Positions 21,430 to 29,844 of a stretch of 64,000 nucleotides of DNA are shown here, in pieces. The notes beneath the pieces are model-generated. The model ran no database searches and was not told the DNA's origin. It worked only from the letters and a program-made list of their open reading frames with translations. Source of the stretch: Streptomyces sp. F001 (GTDB lineage Bacteria; Actinomycetota; Actinomycetes; Streptomycetales; Streptomycetaceae); assembly GCF_004187715.1 (NCBI RefSeq), contig NZ_QZWF01000003.1, forward strand, positions 186,001-250,000. Direction: 5' to 3'. The position numbers and the translations under genes were made by a program. How positions within the stretch are numbered: position 1 is the stretch's first letter; each line of letters starts with the position of its first letter.

Positions 21430-22476
21430 TCAGGGGTTGAGGCCCTTGCTCTGCAGCCAGGCCAGCGGGTCGATGCCGCTGCCCGCGCCGTCGGGGTGCA
21501 CCTCGAGGTGCAGGTGGGCCCCGGTGACGTTGCCCGTGGCGCCCACGCGCCCGATGACCTCGCCCGTGGTGACCTTCTGGCCGACGCTGACGTTGATGGA
21601 GGACTGGTGGGCGTACCAGATCTCGGTGCCGTCATCGAGGGTGAGGACGGTCTTGTAGCCGTACGACCCGTTCCAGCCGGCCTCGGTGATCGTGCCGCTG
21701 TGCACGGCCTTGAGCGGCGTGCCCGTCGGCGCGGCAAAGTCGAGGCCAGTGTGGTAGCCGGAGGACCACAGGGCACCGGCCTGACCGAAGCTCGAGGTGA
21801 TGGTGTACGAGGAGGTGGGCAGCGCGTACTGCTTGGCCAGCTGGGCGAGGCGCTCGGCCTCGGCCTTCTGGCGGGCCTCCTCCTCGGCCTTCGCCTTCGC
21901 GGCGGCAGCCTTGGCCTCGGCCTCCTTCTCGGCCTTGGCGGCGGCTTCGGCGGCGGCCTTCTCGGCGGCGGCCTTGGCAGCGGTGGCGGCCTTGGTGTCG
22001 ACCTGGTCCTGCTGCTGCTCGGCCTGGGCGATGATGCGGGTGCGCAGCGCCTCACCGGCGTCGGTGGTGCCCTGGGCGGTGTCCGCGGTGGTCACGCCGA
22101 GGCTGCTGAGCGGAGCGGTGGCGGTCTCGCCGGAGGTGTCGGAGTCGGCGGAGTCGTCGGAGATGAGCCCGCCCACGGACGGCAGGTCGGGCATCGAGAT
22201 CGACACCGGCGGCTTGCCGGTCTGCGCGCTGGCCATGCCGCCCGCGCCGACCGCGGCTATGACGCCGACGCCGAGAACCGTGGAGCTGCGGGCGAGTCCA
22301 CCGCCGCGCTGCTTGGAGACGCGATGCCGGCCGCGTACGGGGCGGAGGGACTCCGCGGTGGGGTTCCACTCCTCCCAGGGACCCTCGTCGGTGCGCTGCC
22401 CGCCGTAGACGACGGTGTCGCCGGAGCGCTGGGCCGGCACGAAGGGGGCTTCTGGGGCGGGCCGGTTGGACGCCAC
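21430..22476 (-). CDS. M23-family peptidoglycan endopeptidase (c-di-AMP riboswitch-controlled)
   Basis: This 348-residue exported murein hydrolase has a cytoplasmic basic N-terminus. One hydrophobic segment (about 63-85, SSTVLGVGVIAAVGAGGMAS) leads to a Ser/Asp-rich stretch and a long Ala/Lys/Glu coiled coil (about 140-225). The C-terminal LytM/M23 domain (about 235-345) holds the zinc ligands in SSGYHTGLDFAAP and GAHLHLEVHPDG. The GTG start has AAGGAG at about ten bases. Upstream is a c-di-AMP (ydaO-type) riboswitch, the arrangement known for Streptomyces cell-wall hydrolases involved in germination. High c-di-AMP should switch the gene off. Confidence 0.93.
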   Translation of the reverse strand: MASNRPAPEAPFVPAQRSGDTVVYGGQRTDEGPWEEWNPTAESLRPVRGRHRVSKQRGGGLARSSTVLGVGVIAAVGAGGMASAQTGKPPVSISMPDLPSVGGLISDDSADSDTSGETATAPLSSLGVTTADTAQGTTDAGEALRTRIIAQAEQQQDQVDTKAATAAKAAAEKAAAEAAAKAEKEAEAKAAAAKAKAEEEARQKAEAERLAQLAKQYALPTSSYTITSSFGQAGALWSSGYHTGLDFAAPTGTPLKAVHSGTITEAGWNGSYGYKTVLTLDDGTEIWYAHQSSINVSVGQKVTTGEVIGRVGATGNVTGAHLHLEVHPDGAGSGIDPLAWLQSKGLNP

Positions 22477-22484
22477 GTAGGCGT

Positions 22485-22622
22485 ACTCCTTTCCTTCCTT
22501 CTCGCCTACCGGGTTAGCTGACGGGTTCGGAGCAGGAAGGTCTCCTACGCGCGTAAATCAGCCGTGTTGCCACGGTGACCTACACCCGATTCACCCCAAG
22601 TTAGTGGTTCCCCGGTTCCCTT
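22485..22622 (-). promoter_or_regulatory. c-di-AMP (ydaO-yuaA) riboswitch
   Basis: Reading the minus strand from about 22622, the conserved class blocks appear in order: GGGAACCGGGGAACC, then GGGGTGAATCGGG, then the variable hairpin CCGTGGCAACACGG. These are followed by GACCTTCCTGCTCCGAACCC, GTCAGCTAACCCGGTAGGCG and the purine-rich exit into the ribosome-binding site of the M23 gene. This matches the riboswitch that precedes rpfA and other cell-wall hydrolase genes in Streptomyces. Confidence 0.93.
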
Positions 22623-22837
22623 ACAGGATTCGGCGCGTGCGCACGGAGCCGACTCTTGTGACGGCTGGGACGACCGCGCTGCGTTATCGGACGTTAATAG
22701 AAGCGGGGCATGAATTCCAAGCGGTTCCACTTGATCTTTAACGATTTCCGGCCGGACGTACAGGACTATGAGTGGCGAAAATCGGGCGAGTTGACCGCGC
22801 CTCAGGGGTATCACAGTTTCTGACTGTGTGTCAGTTG

Positions 22838-24043
22838 TTATGCGGAGGGCGTTCGTCCGATCACGTCTGGTGACGATCGTCGTACGGCGAGCAGAGCCAT
22901 GTCGTCGGTCATCCCGCCCCCGGAGTGCCGGCGCACTTCTTCGGCCAGGGCGCGGAGCAGCTCGCCGGGTCCGCGGAAGGTGCGGCCCGCCAGCCGCGCC
23001 GCGGGGTCGTAGAACCTGCCGTGCACGTCGCGGGCCTCGGACAGGCCGTCGGTGTGCAGCAACAGCATCGTCCCGTCCGGAAAGCGGGACTCCTCCACAC
23101 GGGCCGGCCAGGCGCCCAGATCGCCCATGCCGAGCGGCAGCGCGGGTTCGCGGGCGGGCAGCGGACGTACGGTGCCGTCGGCACACAGCAGCAGCGGCGG
23201 CGGATGACCGCGGTTGAGGATCCGTACGACCCTGTCGCCGGGCGGCAGCTCGGCCAGTACGGCGGTGGCGAATCCCTCGGCGGTCTCGACGCCGTCGCGC
23301 CGCGCGGCCTCACGCGTCAGCGCCCGCTCCAGCCGCTCGGCGACCCCCTGAAGCGTCGCCTCCTGCTCGGCGGCCTCCCGGAACGCCCCGATGACCACGG
23401 CGACGGCCCCCACCGCGCCCATCCCCTTGCCCCGTACGTCGCCCACGACGAGGCGTACGCCGTGCGGGCTGTCCTGCACCGCGTACAGGTCGCCGCCGAT
23501 GAAGGCGTCCGCCTGGGCCGCCTCGTAGCGTGCCACGATGTCGAAGCCGCCGATCCGGCCGAGGGGTTCGGGCAGCACCGCGCGTTGGGCGGCCTCGGCG
23601 ATCTTCCACGCCGAGTCGAGCCGGGCGTGGCTGCGGCGTACCAGCACATTGATGAGCACGGCCAGCACGGCGACCGTCGTCACGGTGACGAGCTCGGTGA
23701 GCGCGTCGACACGCAACGCCGTGCCGTACCGGATGTGCAGCCCGAGCACGACGGTGACGGACGCGATGCCGGTGAGGATCGTGGCCCGCCGGGACAGCAG
23801 CGGGGCGGCGACCAGAGGTGCGGCGGTGAAGAGAGGGGCCGCGGTGTAGGGGCGGGGTGTGACGTAGTCGTAGACGCCGCCGATGACGAGCAGCAGTGGG
23901 GGGAGCGCCCGGACGAAGGTGCGTGCGTAGGAGATCCGCCGTGTCTCGCTCCGGCCGGCCTCCAGGTGCGCGGCTTCGCCGCCGAGCCCGCGGCCGGGGA
24001 CCTTCTCCTCAGGCAACCGCCCGCCCCGTCGGGTGTACGGCAT
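22838..24043 (-). CDS. Membrane SpoIIE-type PP2C phosphatase
   Basis: This serine phosphatase of about 401 residues has a membrane-embedded N-terminus. Several hydrophobic segments (about 45-145, e.g. RALPPLLLVIGGVYDYV and TLITELVTVTTVAVLAVLINVLV-like sequence) precede a SpoIIE domain (about 165-390). Catalytic features are mostly kept: FIGGDLYAV, LVVGDVRGKGMGAVG, LLHTDGLSEARD and GGGMTDDMALLAV. The second Asp of the first motif is replaced (DLYA instead of DWYD). No HATPase domain follows, unlike the other three PP2C proteins in this window. I start at the ATG at 24043, with GAAGGAG immediately upstream. The open frame reaches 24187. It lies between the riboswitch gene and tRNA-fMet. Confidence 0.85.
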   Translation of the reverse strand: MPYTRRGGRLPEEKVPGRGLGGEAAHLEAGRSETRRISYARTFVRALPPLLLVIGGVYDYVTPRPYTAAPLFTAAPLVAAPLLSRRATILTGIASVTVVLGLHIRYGTALRVDALTELVTVTTVAVLAVLINVLVRRSHARLDSAWKIAEAAQRAVLPEPLGRIGGFDIVARYEAAQADAFIGGDLYAVQDSPHGVRLVVGDVRGKGMGAVGAVAVVIGAFREAAEQEATLQGVAERLERALTREAARRDGVETAEGFATAVLAELPPGDRVVRILNRGHPPPLLLCADGTVRPLPAREPALPLGMGDLGAWPARVEESRFPDGTMLLLHTDGLSEARDVHGRFYDPAARLAGRTFRGPGELLRALAEEVRRHSGGGMTDDMALLAVRRSSPDVIGRTPSA

Positions 24044-24197
24044 CTCTCCTTCAGCCTCCGCAGGCCGCACCCTTGTCTCCCGCCACGCACGTCCACGCAC
24101 CGCCTCGTCCGTCCAGGTTTTCCGGAGCGGGGGCGGGGGGCGAGCCGGATGGGCCGACCGGATGACATGCCGGTAACCCTCGGTCATGTCCGGTAAC

Positions 24198-24238
24198 GCC
24201 TGAGGCCGGAATCCATGTACTGGATTCCGGCCTCAGGC
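24198..24238 (-). terminator. Terminator hairpin after tRNA-fMet
   Basis: A perfect 18-bp inverted repeat with a 5-nt loop: GCCTGAGGCCGGAATCCA, TGTAC, TGGATTCCGGCCTCAGGC. It begins six bases beyond the tRNA 3' end on the minus strand. Confidence 0.85.
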
Positions 24239-24244
24239 CTTCAG

Positions 24245-24318
24245 TAGCGGGGACAGGATTTGAACCTGCGACCTCTGGGTTATGAGCCCAGCGAGCTACC
24301 GAGCTGCTCCACCCCGCG
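24245..24318 (-). tRNA. Initiator tRNA-fMet (CAU)
   Basis: On the minus strand CGCGGGGTGGAGCAGC starts the tRNA, GGGCTCATAACCC is the anticodon arm with CAU, and GGTTCAAATCC is the T arm. The first base C1 does not pair with position 72, and the anticodon stem has three G-C pairs; both are hallmarks of initiator tRNA. CCA is not encoded. Confidence 0.96.
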
Positions 24319-24392
24319 TCGTTGTGACTCCAGTGTACGCCATCCGCGGGGCCGGTCGCGCCAGGGTTTGCGGCCGCCCGGCGACAGGCCGC

Positions 24393-25028
24393 TCAGCCCG
24401 CGTTCAGCTCGGTCAGCTGAGCGAGCGGGAGGGTGTGCTGCGTCTGCAGGACCTTGGCGCGCAGGTAGCGGACGTTGTGGGCGGTGGTGAAGACGCCCGT
24501 CGGGATGCGGTCGCGGACCGTGAGGCCCAGCGTGCGCAGCTGGTCGGCCTTGTCGGGGTTGTTGGACAGCAGGTCCAGGTCCGTGACGGACAGGGCCCGG
24601 AGCATCTGGGCCGCCGAGGTGTAGTCGCGGGCGTCCTCCGGGAGGCCGAGGGCGGTGTTCGCCTCGTAGGTGTCCAGGCCCTGGTCCTGGAGGGCGTATG
24701 CGTCGAGCTTGTTGTAGAGGCCGATGCCCCGGCCCTCCTGGCGGAGGTAGAGCAGGACGCCGCCGCGGGCCGCGATGCGCTCGACCGCCTCGCGCAGCTG
24801 GGGGCCGCAGTCGCAGCGGGCGGAGCCGAAGACGTCGCCGGTCAGGCACTCGGAGTGCAGCCGGACCAGGGGAACGGGCCCGGGGTCGCCGAGGACGACG
24901 GCCACGTGTTCCTGGCCGTCGGTCAGGCCGTGGAAGGTGACCAGTTCGGCGTCGACGCTGTAGCCGTCGTGGAAGCGCAGCGGTACCCGGACGCGGGCGC
25001 GCGGCGTGGCGGCGGGGAAGTCGGACAT
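24393..25028 (-). CDS. ribA: GTP cyclohydrolase II
   Basis: This 211-residue zinc enzyme opens GTP to 2,5-diamino-6-ribosylamino-pyrimidinone phosphate, the first step of riboflavin synthesis. Family features: [21 protein letters not shown], with the three zinc-binding cysteines; [16 protein letters not shown], the phosphate loop; [16 protein letters not shown]; and [16 protein letters not shown]. The Tyr before RQEGRG is retained. As I recall, work on Streptomyces paralogues tied that position to the normal reaction, against a formyl-retaining variant. The gene sits downstream of a marR gene in the same direction, with two operator-like palindromes between them. It is a stand-alone GCH II, not fused to RibB, so probably a specialised second copy. 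Confidence 0.93.
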   Translation of the reverse strand: MSDFPAATPRARVRVPLRFHDGYSVDAELVTFHGLTDGQEHVAVVLGDPGPVPLVRLHSECLTGDVFGSARCDCGPQLREAVERIAARGGVLLYLRQEGRGIGLYNKLDAYALQDQGLDTYEANTALGLPEDARDYTSAAQMLRALSVTDLDLLSNNPDKADQLRTLGLTVRDRIPTGVFTTAHNVRYLRAKVLQTQHTLPLAQLTELNAG

Positions 25029-25052
25029 GCGGGCCTCCGATTCCGTACAAGC

Positions 25053-25113
25053 TGCTTCAGATTTGAAGCAGCCTCTCGATCAGGAACCCTACCCATGCTT
25101 GAAGTTTGAAGCA
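25053..25113. promoter_or_regulatory. Two MarR operator candidates ahead of ribA (O1, O2)
   Basis: O1 at 25053-25070 reads TGCTTCAGATTTGAAGCA and is embedded in a longer palindrome (GCTGCTTCA...TGAAGCAGC, 25051-25072). O2 at 25096-25113 reads TGCTTGAAGTTTGAAGCA. Both fit TGCTTNARNTTTGAAGCA and are 43 bp apart (about four helical turns), on the same face. A related sequence lies at 25680-25697. Confidence 0.65.
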
Positions 25114-25150
25114 ACGCGGATGCGGCGGGACCGGCGATGTGTGACGCGGC

Positions 25151-25663
25151 TCACGAACAGGATGACGAACGGCGCAGCCAGGGGACATCGGTGGACGCGC
25201 TCTGCGAGTCGTCACCCTGGAGGGCCCGCGTGACGCCCGTGAAGATCTCCTCCAGCTGGCCCACCTGCTGCGGGGTGAGGTGATCGAAGAGCAGGGCACG
25301 GACCGTCTCGACGTGACCCGGCGCCGTACGCTCCAGGGCGGCCATCCCCTCGTCCGTCAGAGCCGCGACGGTGCCCCGCTTGTCCCACCGGCACTCCTCC
25401 CGCCGCACCAGACCGTCCTTCTCCAGCCTGGTCACCGCGTACGTCAGCCGACTGCGCGTGATCTTCAGCCGTTCCGCGAGGTCGGTCATACGCAGCCGGC
25501 GCTCGTCGGTCTCGGAGAGGTTGGCCAGGATGGAGTAGTACAGATGCGGCATGCCGGCCTCCTGCTGGAGCTGCCGGTCGAGCGCGTCCTCCACGAGATG
25601 GGTGGCCGCGATGTACGCGCGCCAGGCGCGCTGCTCCTCGGGGGTGAGCCAGCGAGTCGTCAT
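25151..25663 (-). CDS. MarR-family regulator of the rib genes
   Basis: This 170-residue MarR/SlyA-type winged-helix protein has an N-terminal dimerisation helix, MTTRWLTPEEQRAWRAYIAA. The HTH is MTDLAERLKITRSRLTYAVT (about residues 59-78), followed by RLEKDGLVRREECRWDKRGT, the basic wing. The C-terminal helix is APGHVETVRALLFDHLTPQQ. It is transcribed toward ribA and divergent from the RibD-like gene. Three copies of a TGCTT-N8-AAGCA-like sequence flank it, which makes autoregulation and control of both neighbours likely (inference). The signal molecule is unknown; a flavin or phenolic ligand would fit the family. Confidence 0.9.
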   Translation of the reverse strand: MTTRWLTPEEQRAWRAYIAATHLVEDALDRQLQQEAGMPHLYYSILANLSETDERRLRMTDLAERLKITRSRLTYAVTRLEKDGLVRREECRWDKRGTVAALTDEGMAALERTAPGHVETVRALLFDHLTPQQVGQLEEIFTGVTRALQGDDSQSASTDVPWLRRSSSCS

Positions 25664-25679
25664 ACGACCAGTGTAGGTT

Positions 25680-25697
25680 TGCTTAAAACTTGAACCA
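25680..25697. promoter_or_regulatory. MarR operator candidate O3 between marR and the RibD-like gene
   Basis: The sequence TGCTTAAAACTTGAACCA matches O2 at 14 of 18 positions and lies 17 bp upstream of the marR start, in the divergent promoter region. It is the weakest of the three copies. Confidence 0.55.
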
Positions 25698-25733
25698 AGC
25701 CCGCCGTCTCCGGCCGTCCCGGCCGTTTCCCAG

Positions 25734-26876
25734 ATGGGTGTGCCGATGCCCTTCCCTCACGTCCTGCTGTCCGCCGCCGTCTCCCTCGACGGCTACCTGG
25801 ACGACACCGGCCCCGAGCGCCTCCTGCTCTCCAGCCCCGCCGACTTCGACCGGGTCGACGAGGTACGGGCATCCGTCGACGCCATCCTGGTCGGCGCCGG
25901 CACGATCCGCGCCGACAACCCCCGGCTGCTGGTCAACTCGCCCGAGCGGCGCGCCGCCCGCGTGGCCGCCGGGAAGCCGGAGTATCCGCTGAAGGTCACG
26001 GTGAGCGGCTCTGGGGACCTGGACCCGGCCGCCAAGTTCTGGCACACGGGCGGGGAGAAGGTCGTCTACACGACCACAGAGGGCGCCCGGCGGCTCCGGG
26101 CGACGGACCTCGCCGCGGACATCGTGGCACTCGGACCCGACCTCGACTGGCGGGCGCTGCTCGAGCATCTGCACGACGTACGGGGAGTGCGGCGGCTCAT
26201 GGTCGAGGGGGGCGGCACCGTCCACACCCAGCTGCTGCGGGACGGCCTCGCGGACGAACTGCACCTCGTCCTCGCCCCGCTGTTCGTCGGGGACCCGGAC
26301 GCGCCCCGGCTCTTCGGGCCCGGCCCGTATCAGGGCGGGCGGCTGCGCCTGGTGGAGACGCGGGCCATCGGTGACGTCGTTCTCATGCGCTACGAGCCCA
26401 CCGCACCGGGCGTCGGCGGGCTGCCGTCGGCTGCCGACCGGCACTGGCTGGCGCTCGCCTGTGAACTGGCCGCGCAGTGCCCCCCGTCGAAAACCGCGTT
26501 CAGCGTGGGGGCCGTGGTGGTCGCGGACGACGGCACCGAGCTCGCGCGGGGGTACTCGCGGGAGGCCGGGGATCCGGTCGTGCACGCGGAGGAAGCCGCG
26601 CTGGCGAAGATCGACCCCGGCGATCCGAGGCTGGCCGGTGCGACGGTGTACAGCAGCCTGGAGCCCTGCGTGCGCCGGGCCTCACGGCCGCGGCCGTGTG
26701 CGCGGTTGATCCTCGACGCCGGGGTACGGCGGGTGGTGACGGCCTGGCGGGAGCCGGACACGTTCGTCGCCGGGGCCGACGGGAGCGGGGCGCTGGCCCG
26801 GGCGGGCGTGGATGTGGTGGTGCTGCCGGAGTACGAGGGGGCGGCGAAGACTCCGAACGGGCACTTGCTGGGCTGA
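25734..26876 (+). CDS. RibD-like protein with reversed order: reductase then deaminase
   Basis: This 380-residue two-domain protein has an N-terminal domain (about 1-225) that is a RibD_C/DHFR-like reductase: SAAVSLDGYLDD, VDAILVGAGTIRADNPRLLV, RLMVEGGGTVHTQLL. The C-terminal domain (about 240-370) is a cytidine-deaminase-fold zinc enzyme with the ligands in VVHAEEAAL (HAE) and LEPCVRRASRPRPCARLI (two Cys). Classical RibD has deaminase first and reductase second, so the order is inverted here. With GTP cyclohydrolase II next door it could carry out steps 2 and 3 of riboflavin synthesis or a variant pathway. The ATG at 25734 lacks a clear Shine-Dalgarno. ATG 25746 is an alternative start. Confidence 0.85.
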   Translation: MGVPMPFPHVLLSAAVSLDGYLDDTGPERLLLSSPADFDRVDEVRASVDAILVGAGTIRADNPRLLVNSPERRAARVAAGKPEYPLKVTVSGSGDLDPAAKFWHTGGEKVVYTTTEGARRLRATDLAADIVALGPDLDWRALLEHLHDVRGVRRLMVEGGGTVHTQLLRDGLADELHLVLAPLFVGDPDAPRLFGPGPYQGGRLRLVETRAIGDVVLMRYEPTAPGVGGLPSAADRHWLALACELAAQCPPSKTAFSVGAVVVADDGTELARGYSREAGDPVVHAEEAALAKIDPGDPRLAGATVYSSLEPCVRRASRPRPCARLILDAGVRRVVTAWREPDTFVAGADGSGALARAGVDVVVLPEYEGAAKTPNGHLLG

Positions 26877-26895
26877 CGCCCTGATCCGCAGCACC

Positions 26896-28158
26896 TCAGA
26901 AGTCGACCGGCTCACGGATGATCGGACACGTCATGCAGTGTCCGCCGCCCCGTCCGCGGCCGAGTTCGGCGCCCACGATGGTGATCACCTCGACGCCGGC
27001 CTGCCGCAGCAGCGCGTTGGTCTGGGTGTTGCGGTCGTACGTGAACACCACACCCGGTTCCAGGGCGACGGCGTTGTTGCCGCTGTCCCACTGCTGGCGC
27101 TCGGAGGCGTACACGTCTCCGCCGGTCTCCACCACCCGCAGCCGGGGCAGGCCGAGTGCCTCGGCGACGACGTCGACGAACGCACGGGGCTCCTCGTCGG
27201 TGATCTCGAGGCCGGGGGCCCTGTCGCCGGGCCGCAGCGAGAACGTGTGCACCGCCTCCATGATGCGCGGGTAGAGGGTGACGAGGTCGCGGTCGGCGAA
27301 GGTGAAGACGGTGTCGAGGTGCATCGCGGAGCGCAGTTTGGGCATGCCCGCGACGATCACCTGCTCGGCGGCGCCGCCCTCGAACAGGGCCTTGGCCACC
27401 TGGGTGATCGCCTGCCGTGAGGTGCGCTCGCTCATGCCCATCAGGACGACGCCGTTGCCGACCGGCATGATGTCGCCGCCCTCGAACGTGGCCTGGCCCC
27501 AGTCGAGTTCGGGGTCGCCCCACCAGACGGTGGAACCCGCGAAGTCGGGGTGGAAGGTGTAGAGCGCCTTCATCAGCAGCGTCTCGTCGTGCCGGGCGGG
27601 CCAGTACAGCGGGTTGAGGGTCAGGCCGCCGTAGAGCCAGCAGGTGGTGTCCCGGGTGTAGAGCGTGTTGGGCAGCGGCGGCATCAGGTACTCGCGGACA
27701 CCGGCCGACTCGCGGGCCAGAGCCACATACCCGGAGCGGAACTCGTCGGGCAGGTCGGTCGTGGCGAGACCGCCGATCAGATACTCGGCCAGCCGGCGCG
27801 GCTCGAGCGACTCCAGGAAGGCCCGGGTGTCGTCGATCAGCCCTATGCCCACCTCGTTCGCGACGATCTTGCGGTCCAGGAGCCACGCCTTCGCCTCGGG
27901 GATCGCCATGGTGTCGGTGAGCAGGTCGTGCAGTTCGACGACGTCGACGCCCCGTTCGCGGAGCTCGCTGACGAAATCGGCGTGGTCGCGTTGGGCGTTC
28001 TCCACCCACATGACGTCGTCGAAGAGCAGGTCGTCGGAGTTGGTCGGGGTGAGCCTGCGATGGGCCAGCCCGGGCGCGCAGACCAGCACCTTGCGCAGTC
28101 TGCCGACCTCCGAGTGAACGCCGTACGCGGGCTGGGACGGGGTGTGCTGGGCTGTCAT
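26896..28158 (-). CDS. arcA: Arginine deiminase
   Basis: This 420-residue enzyme hydrolyses arginine to citrulline and ammonia. Family motifs: [47 protein letters not shown], the FEGGD substrate motif; [11 protein letters not shown], with the catalytic His; and [16 protein letters not shown] near the C-terminus, with the nucleophilic Cys. Upstream in the same direction is a transporter of the arginine/ornithine antiporter type (gap 55 bp), so the two probably form an operon. No ornithine carbamoyltransferase or carbamate kinase gene is adjacent, so the pathway is incomplete here. The ribosome-binding site lies in a tandem duplication. Confidence 0.95.
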   Translation of the reverse strand: MTAQHTPSQPAYGVHSEVGRLRKVLVCAPGLAHRRLTPTNSDDLLFDDVMWVENAQRDHADFVSELRERGVDVVELHDLLTDTMAIPEAKAWLLDRKIVANEVGIGLIDDTRAFLESLEPRRLAEYLIGGLATTDLPDEFRSGYVALARESAGVREYLMPPLPNTLYTRDTTCWLYGGLTLNPLYWPARHDETLLMKALYTFHPDFAGSTVWWGDPELDWGQATFEGGDIMPVGNGVVLMGMSERTSRQAITQVAKALFEGGAAEQVIVAGMPKLRSAMHLDTVFTFADRDLVTLYPRIMEAVHTFSLRPGDRAPGLEITDEEPRAFVDVVAEALGLPRLRVVETGGDVYASERQQWDSGNNAVALEPGVVFTYDRNTQTNALLRQAGVEVITIVGAELGRGRGGGHCMTCPIIREPVDF

Positions 28159-28162
28159 GTCG

Positions 28163-28198
28163 TGCCTTTCTGGAAGCTGATGCCTTTCTGGAAGCCGA
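28163..28198. repeat. 18-bp tandem repeat containing the arcA ribosome-binding site
   Basis: Two adjacent 18-bp units (28163-28180 and 28181-28198, one mismatch) on the minus strand each contain CTTCCAGAAAGGCA. The copy nearer arcA places AGAAAGG just ahead of its ATG, so the Shine-Dalgarno is duplicated. Confidence 0.8.
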
Positions 28199-28213
28199 TG
28201 TGCCGGGGCCGGG

Positions 28214-29671
28214 TCAGAGGTGGATCCAGCCCGCTGCCAGTGCGACGAGGCCCATCACTGCTCCGGCCACCGAGACGATGAGGATGACGACTTCCCGCGG
28301 CGAGAAGAGGCGTCTGTTCTGCTCGCGGCGCGCCATGACGAACAGCACCGTGGCCGGGGCGTAGAGGATGAAGGACACCAGGACGAACTTCAGCCCCGCC
28401 GCGAACAGCAGGAAGGCCGTGTAGACGGTGGCCAGAACGCCGACGGCCAGCTCGCCGGTGCGGCCGCGCCGCGGGCCGGCCTCGGGCGGCCGGCGCGGCC
28501 ATGCGATCTTCGCGGCGAAGGCGGCCGCGAGCAGGTAGGGAATCAGGGAGAGCGAACTGGTCAGGTTGAGCGCGAAGTTGAAGGCATCCTCGGAGAACAG
28601 CGTGACGACCAGCACCACTTGGGACAGCAGCGAGGACATCAGCAGCGCAGGCACGGGCACGTCGGCGGGCGTGGCGCGGCGCAGGAACCGCGGCATGTCG
28701 TCGTCCTTGGCCGCGACGAACAGCACCTCCGCGGCCATCAACGTCCATGCCAGATAGGCGCCGAGCACGGAGACGATCAGCCCGACGCTCACGAAGACCT
28801 TGCCCCACGTGCCGACCGCGTGCTCCAGGACGCCGGCCATGGACGGCTGGCGCAGCTCGGCGATCTCGCTCATCGGCATGATTCCGTACGACACGATGGT
28901 CACCGACGCGAAGACGGCGAAGACGCTCAGGAACCCGAGGATCGTCGCCCGTCCGACGTCCTCCCGGCGCTTGGCGTGCCGTGAGTACACGCTCGCGCCC
29001 TCCACACCGAGGAACACGAACACCGTGGCCAGCATCGTCCCGCGGACCTGGCTGAACAGCGAGCCGGCGTAGTCCGCGCCGGCGAAGTTCTCCGCGAAGA
29101 CGTCCGCCTTGAAGTAGAAGAGCGCCAGGACGATGAAGACCAGGATGGGGACGACCTTGGCCACCGTCACGATCCGGTTGATCGCCGCGGCCTCCTTGAC
29201 CCCACGGCGGATCAGCAGGAAGAACCCCCACAGACCGATGGACGAGAGCACCAACGCCAGGACCGTGTCGCCCTCACCGAGGGCGGGCACCACGGCGCCC
29301 ACGGTCGACATGATCAGCACCCAGTACGTCACGTTGCCCACACAGGCGCTCGCCCAGTACCCGAAGGCGGAGAAGAAACCCAGGTACTCGCCGAAGCCCG
29401 CCTTGGCGTAGGCGTACACCCCCGCGTCCAGGTCGGGACGCCGGACCGCGAGCGTCTGGAAGACCAGGGCGAGCATCAGCATGCCGACGCCCGCGATCGA
29501 CCAGGCGATGAGCGCTCCCGCGACGCCGGTCTCCTCGGCGAAGCGGCTGGGCAGGGAGAACACTCCGGCGCCCACCATCGAGCCGACGACCATCGCGGTC
29601 AGCGTGGGAAGGGACAACTTGGCCGGGCGCGGCGAGGCGTCGGCGCCCCGAGCGGTCTCGGCCTCGGTCAT
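28214..29671 (-). CDS. APC-family basic amino acid antiporter (ArcD-type)
   Basis: This 485-residue integral membrane protein has about twelve to thirteen hydrophobic segments. It belongs to the basic amino acid/polyamine antiporter branch of the APC superfamily. The N-terminal substrate motif is [38 protein letters not shown] is the conserved loop after helix 6, and [20 protein letters not shown] lies further on. It is directly upstream of arginine deiminase, so arginine/ornithine or arginine/citrulline exchange is the likely role. The ATG is preceded by a GTAGGTGA sequence. The divergent neighbour is a regulatory phosphatase-like protein. Confidence 0.9.
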   Translation of the reverse strand: MTEAETARGADASPRPAKLSLPTLTAMVVGSMVGAGVFSLPSRFAEETGVAGALIAWSIAGVGMLMLALVFQTLAVRRPDLDAGVYAYAKAGFGEYLGFFSAFGYWASACVGNVTYWVLIMSTVGAVVPALGEGDTVLALVLSSIGLWGFFLLIRRGVKEAAAINRIVTVAKVVPILVFIVLALFYFKADVFAENFAGADYAGSLFSQVRGTMLATVFVFLGVEGASVYSRHAKRREDVGRATILGFLSVFAVFASVTIVSYGIMPMSEIAELRQPSMAGVLEHAVGTWGKVFVSVGLIVSVLGAYLAWTLMAAEVLFVAAKDDDMPRFLRRATPADVPVPALLMSSLLSQVVLVVTLFSEDAFNFALNLTSSLSLIPYLLAAAFAAKIAWPRRPPEAGPRRGRTGELAVGVLATVYTAFLLFAAGLKFVLVSFILYAPATVLFVMARREQNRRLFSPREVVILIVSVAGAVMGLVALAAGWIHL

Positions 29672-29844
29672 GCGTCACCTACTCGGACAGCGGTGCGAAC
29701 AATGACAACCGTCCGGTATTTCCTCCAGTGCTGCACTTTTTGTTACTGCTCACCAGGGCGTGCCCGTGCTCACCGAGGCACCCTCGTCGGTGGCATCTTC
29801 CGGATGCGGTGGTCCAGCCGGTGGCGGATCGTGGAGGCGAGGTG

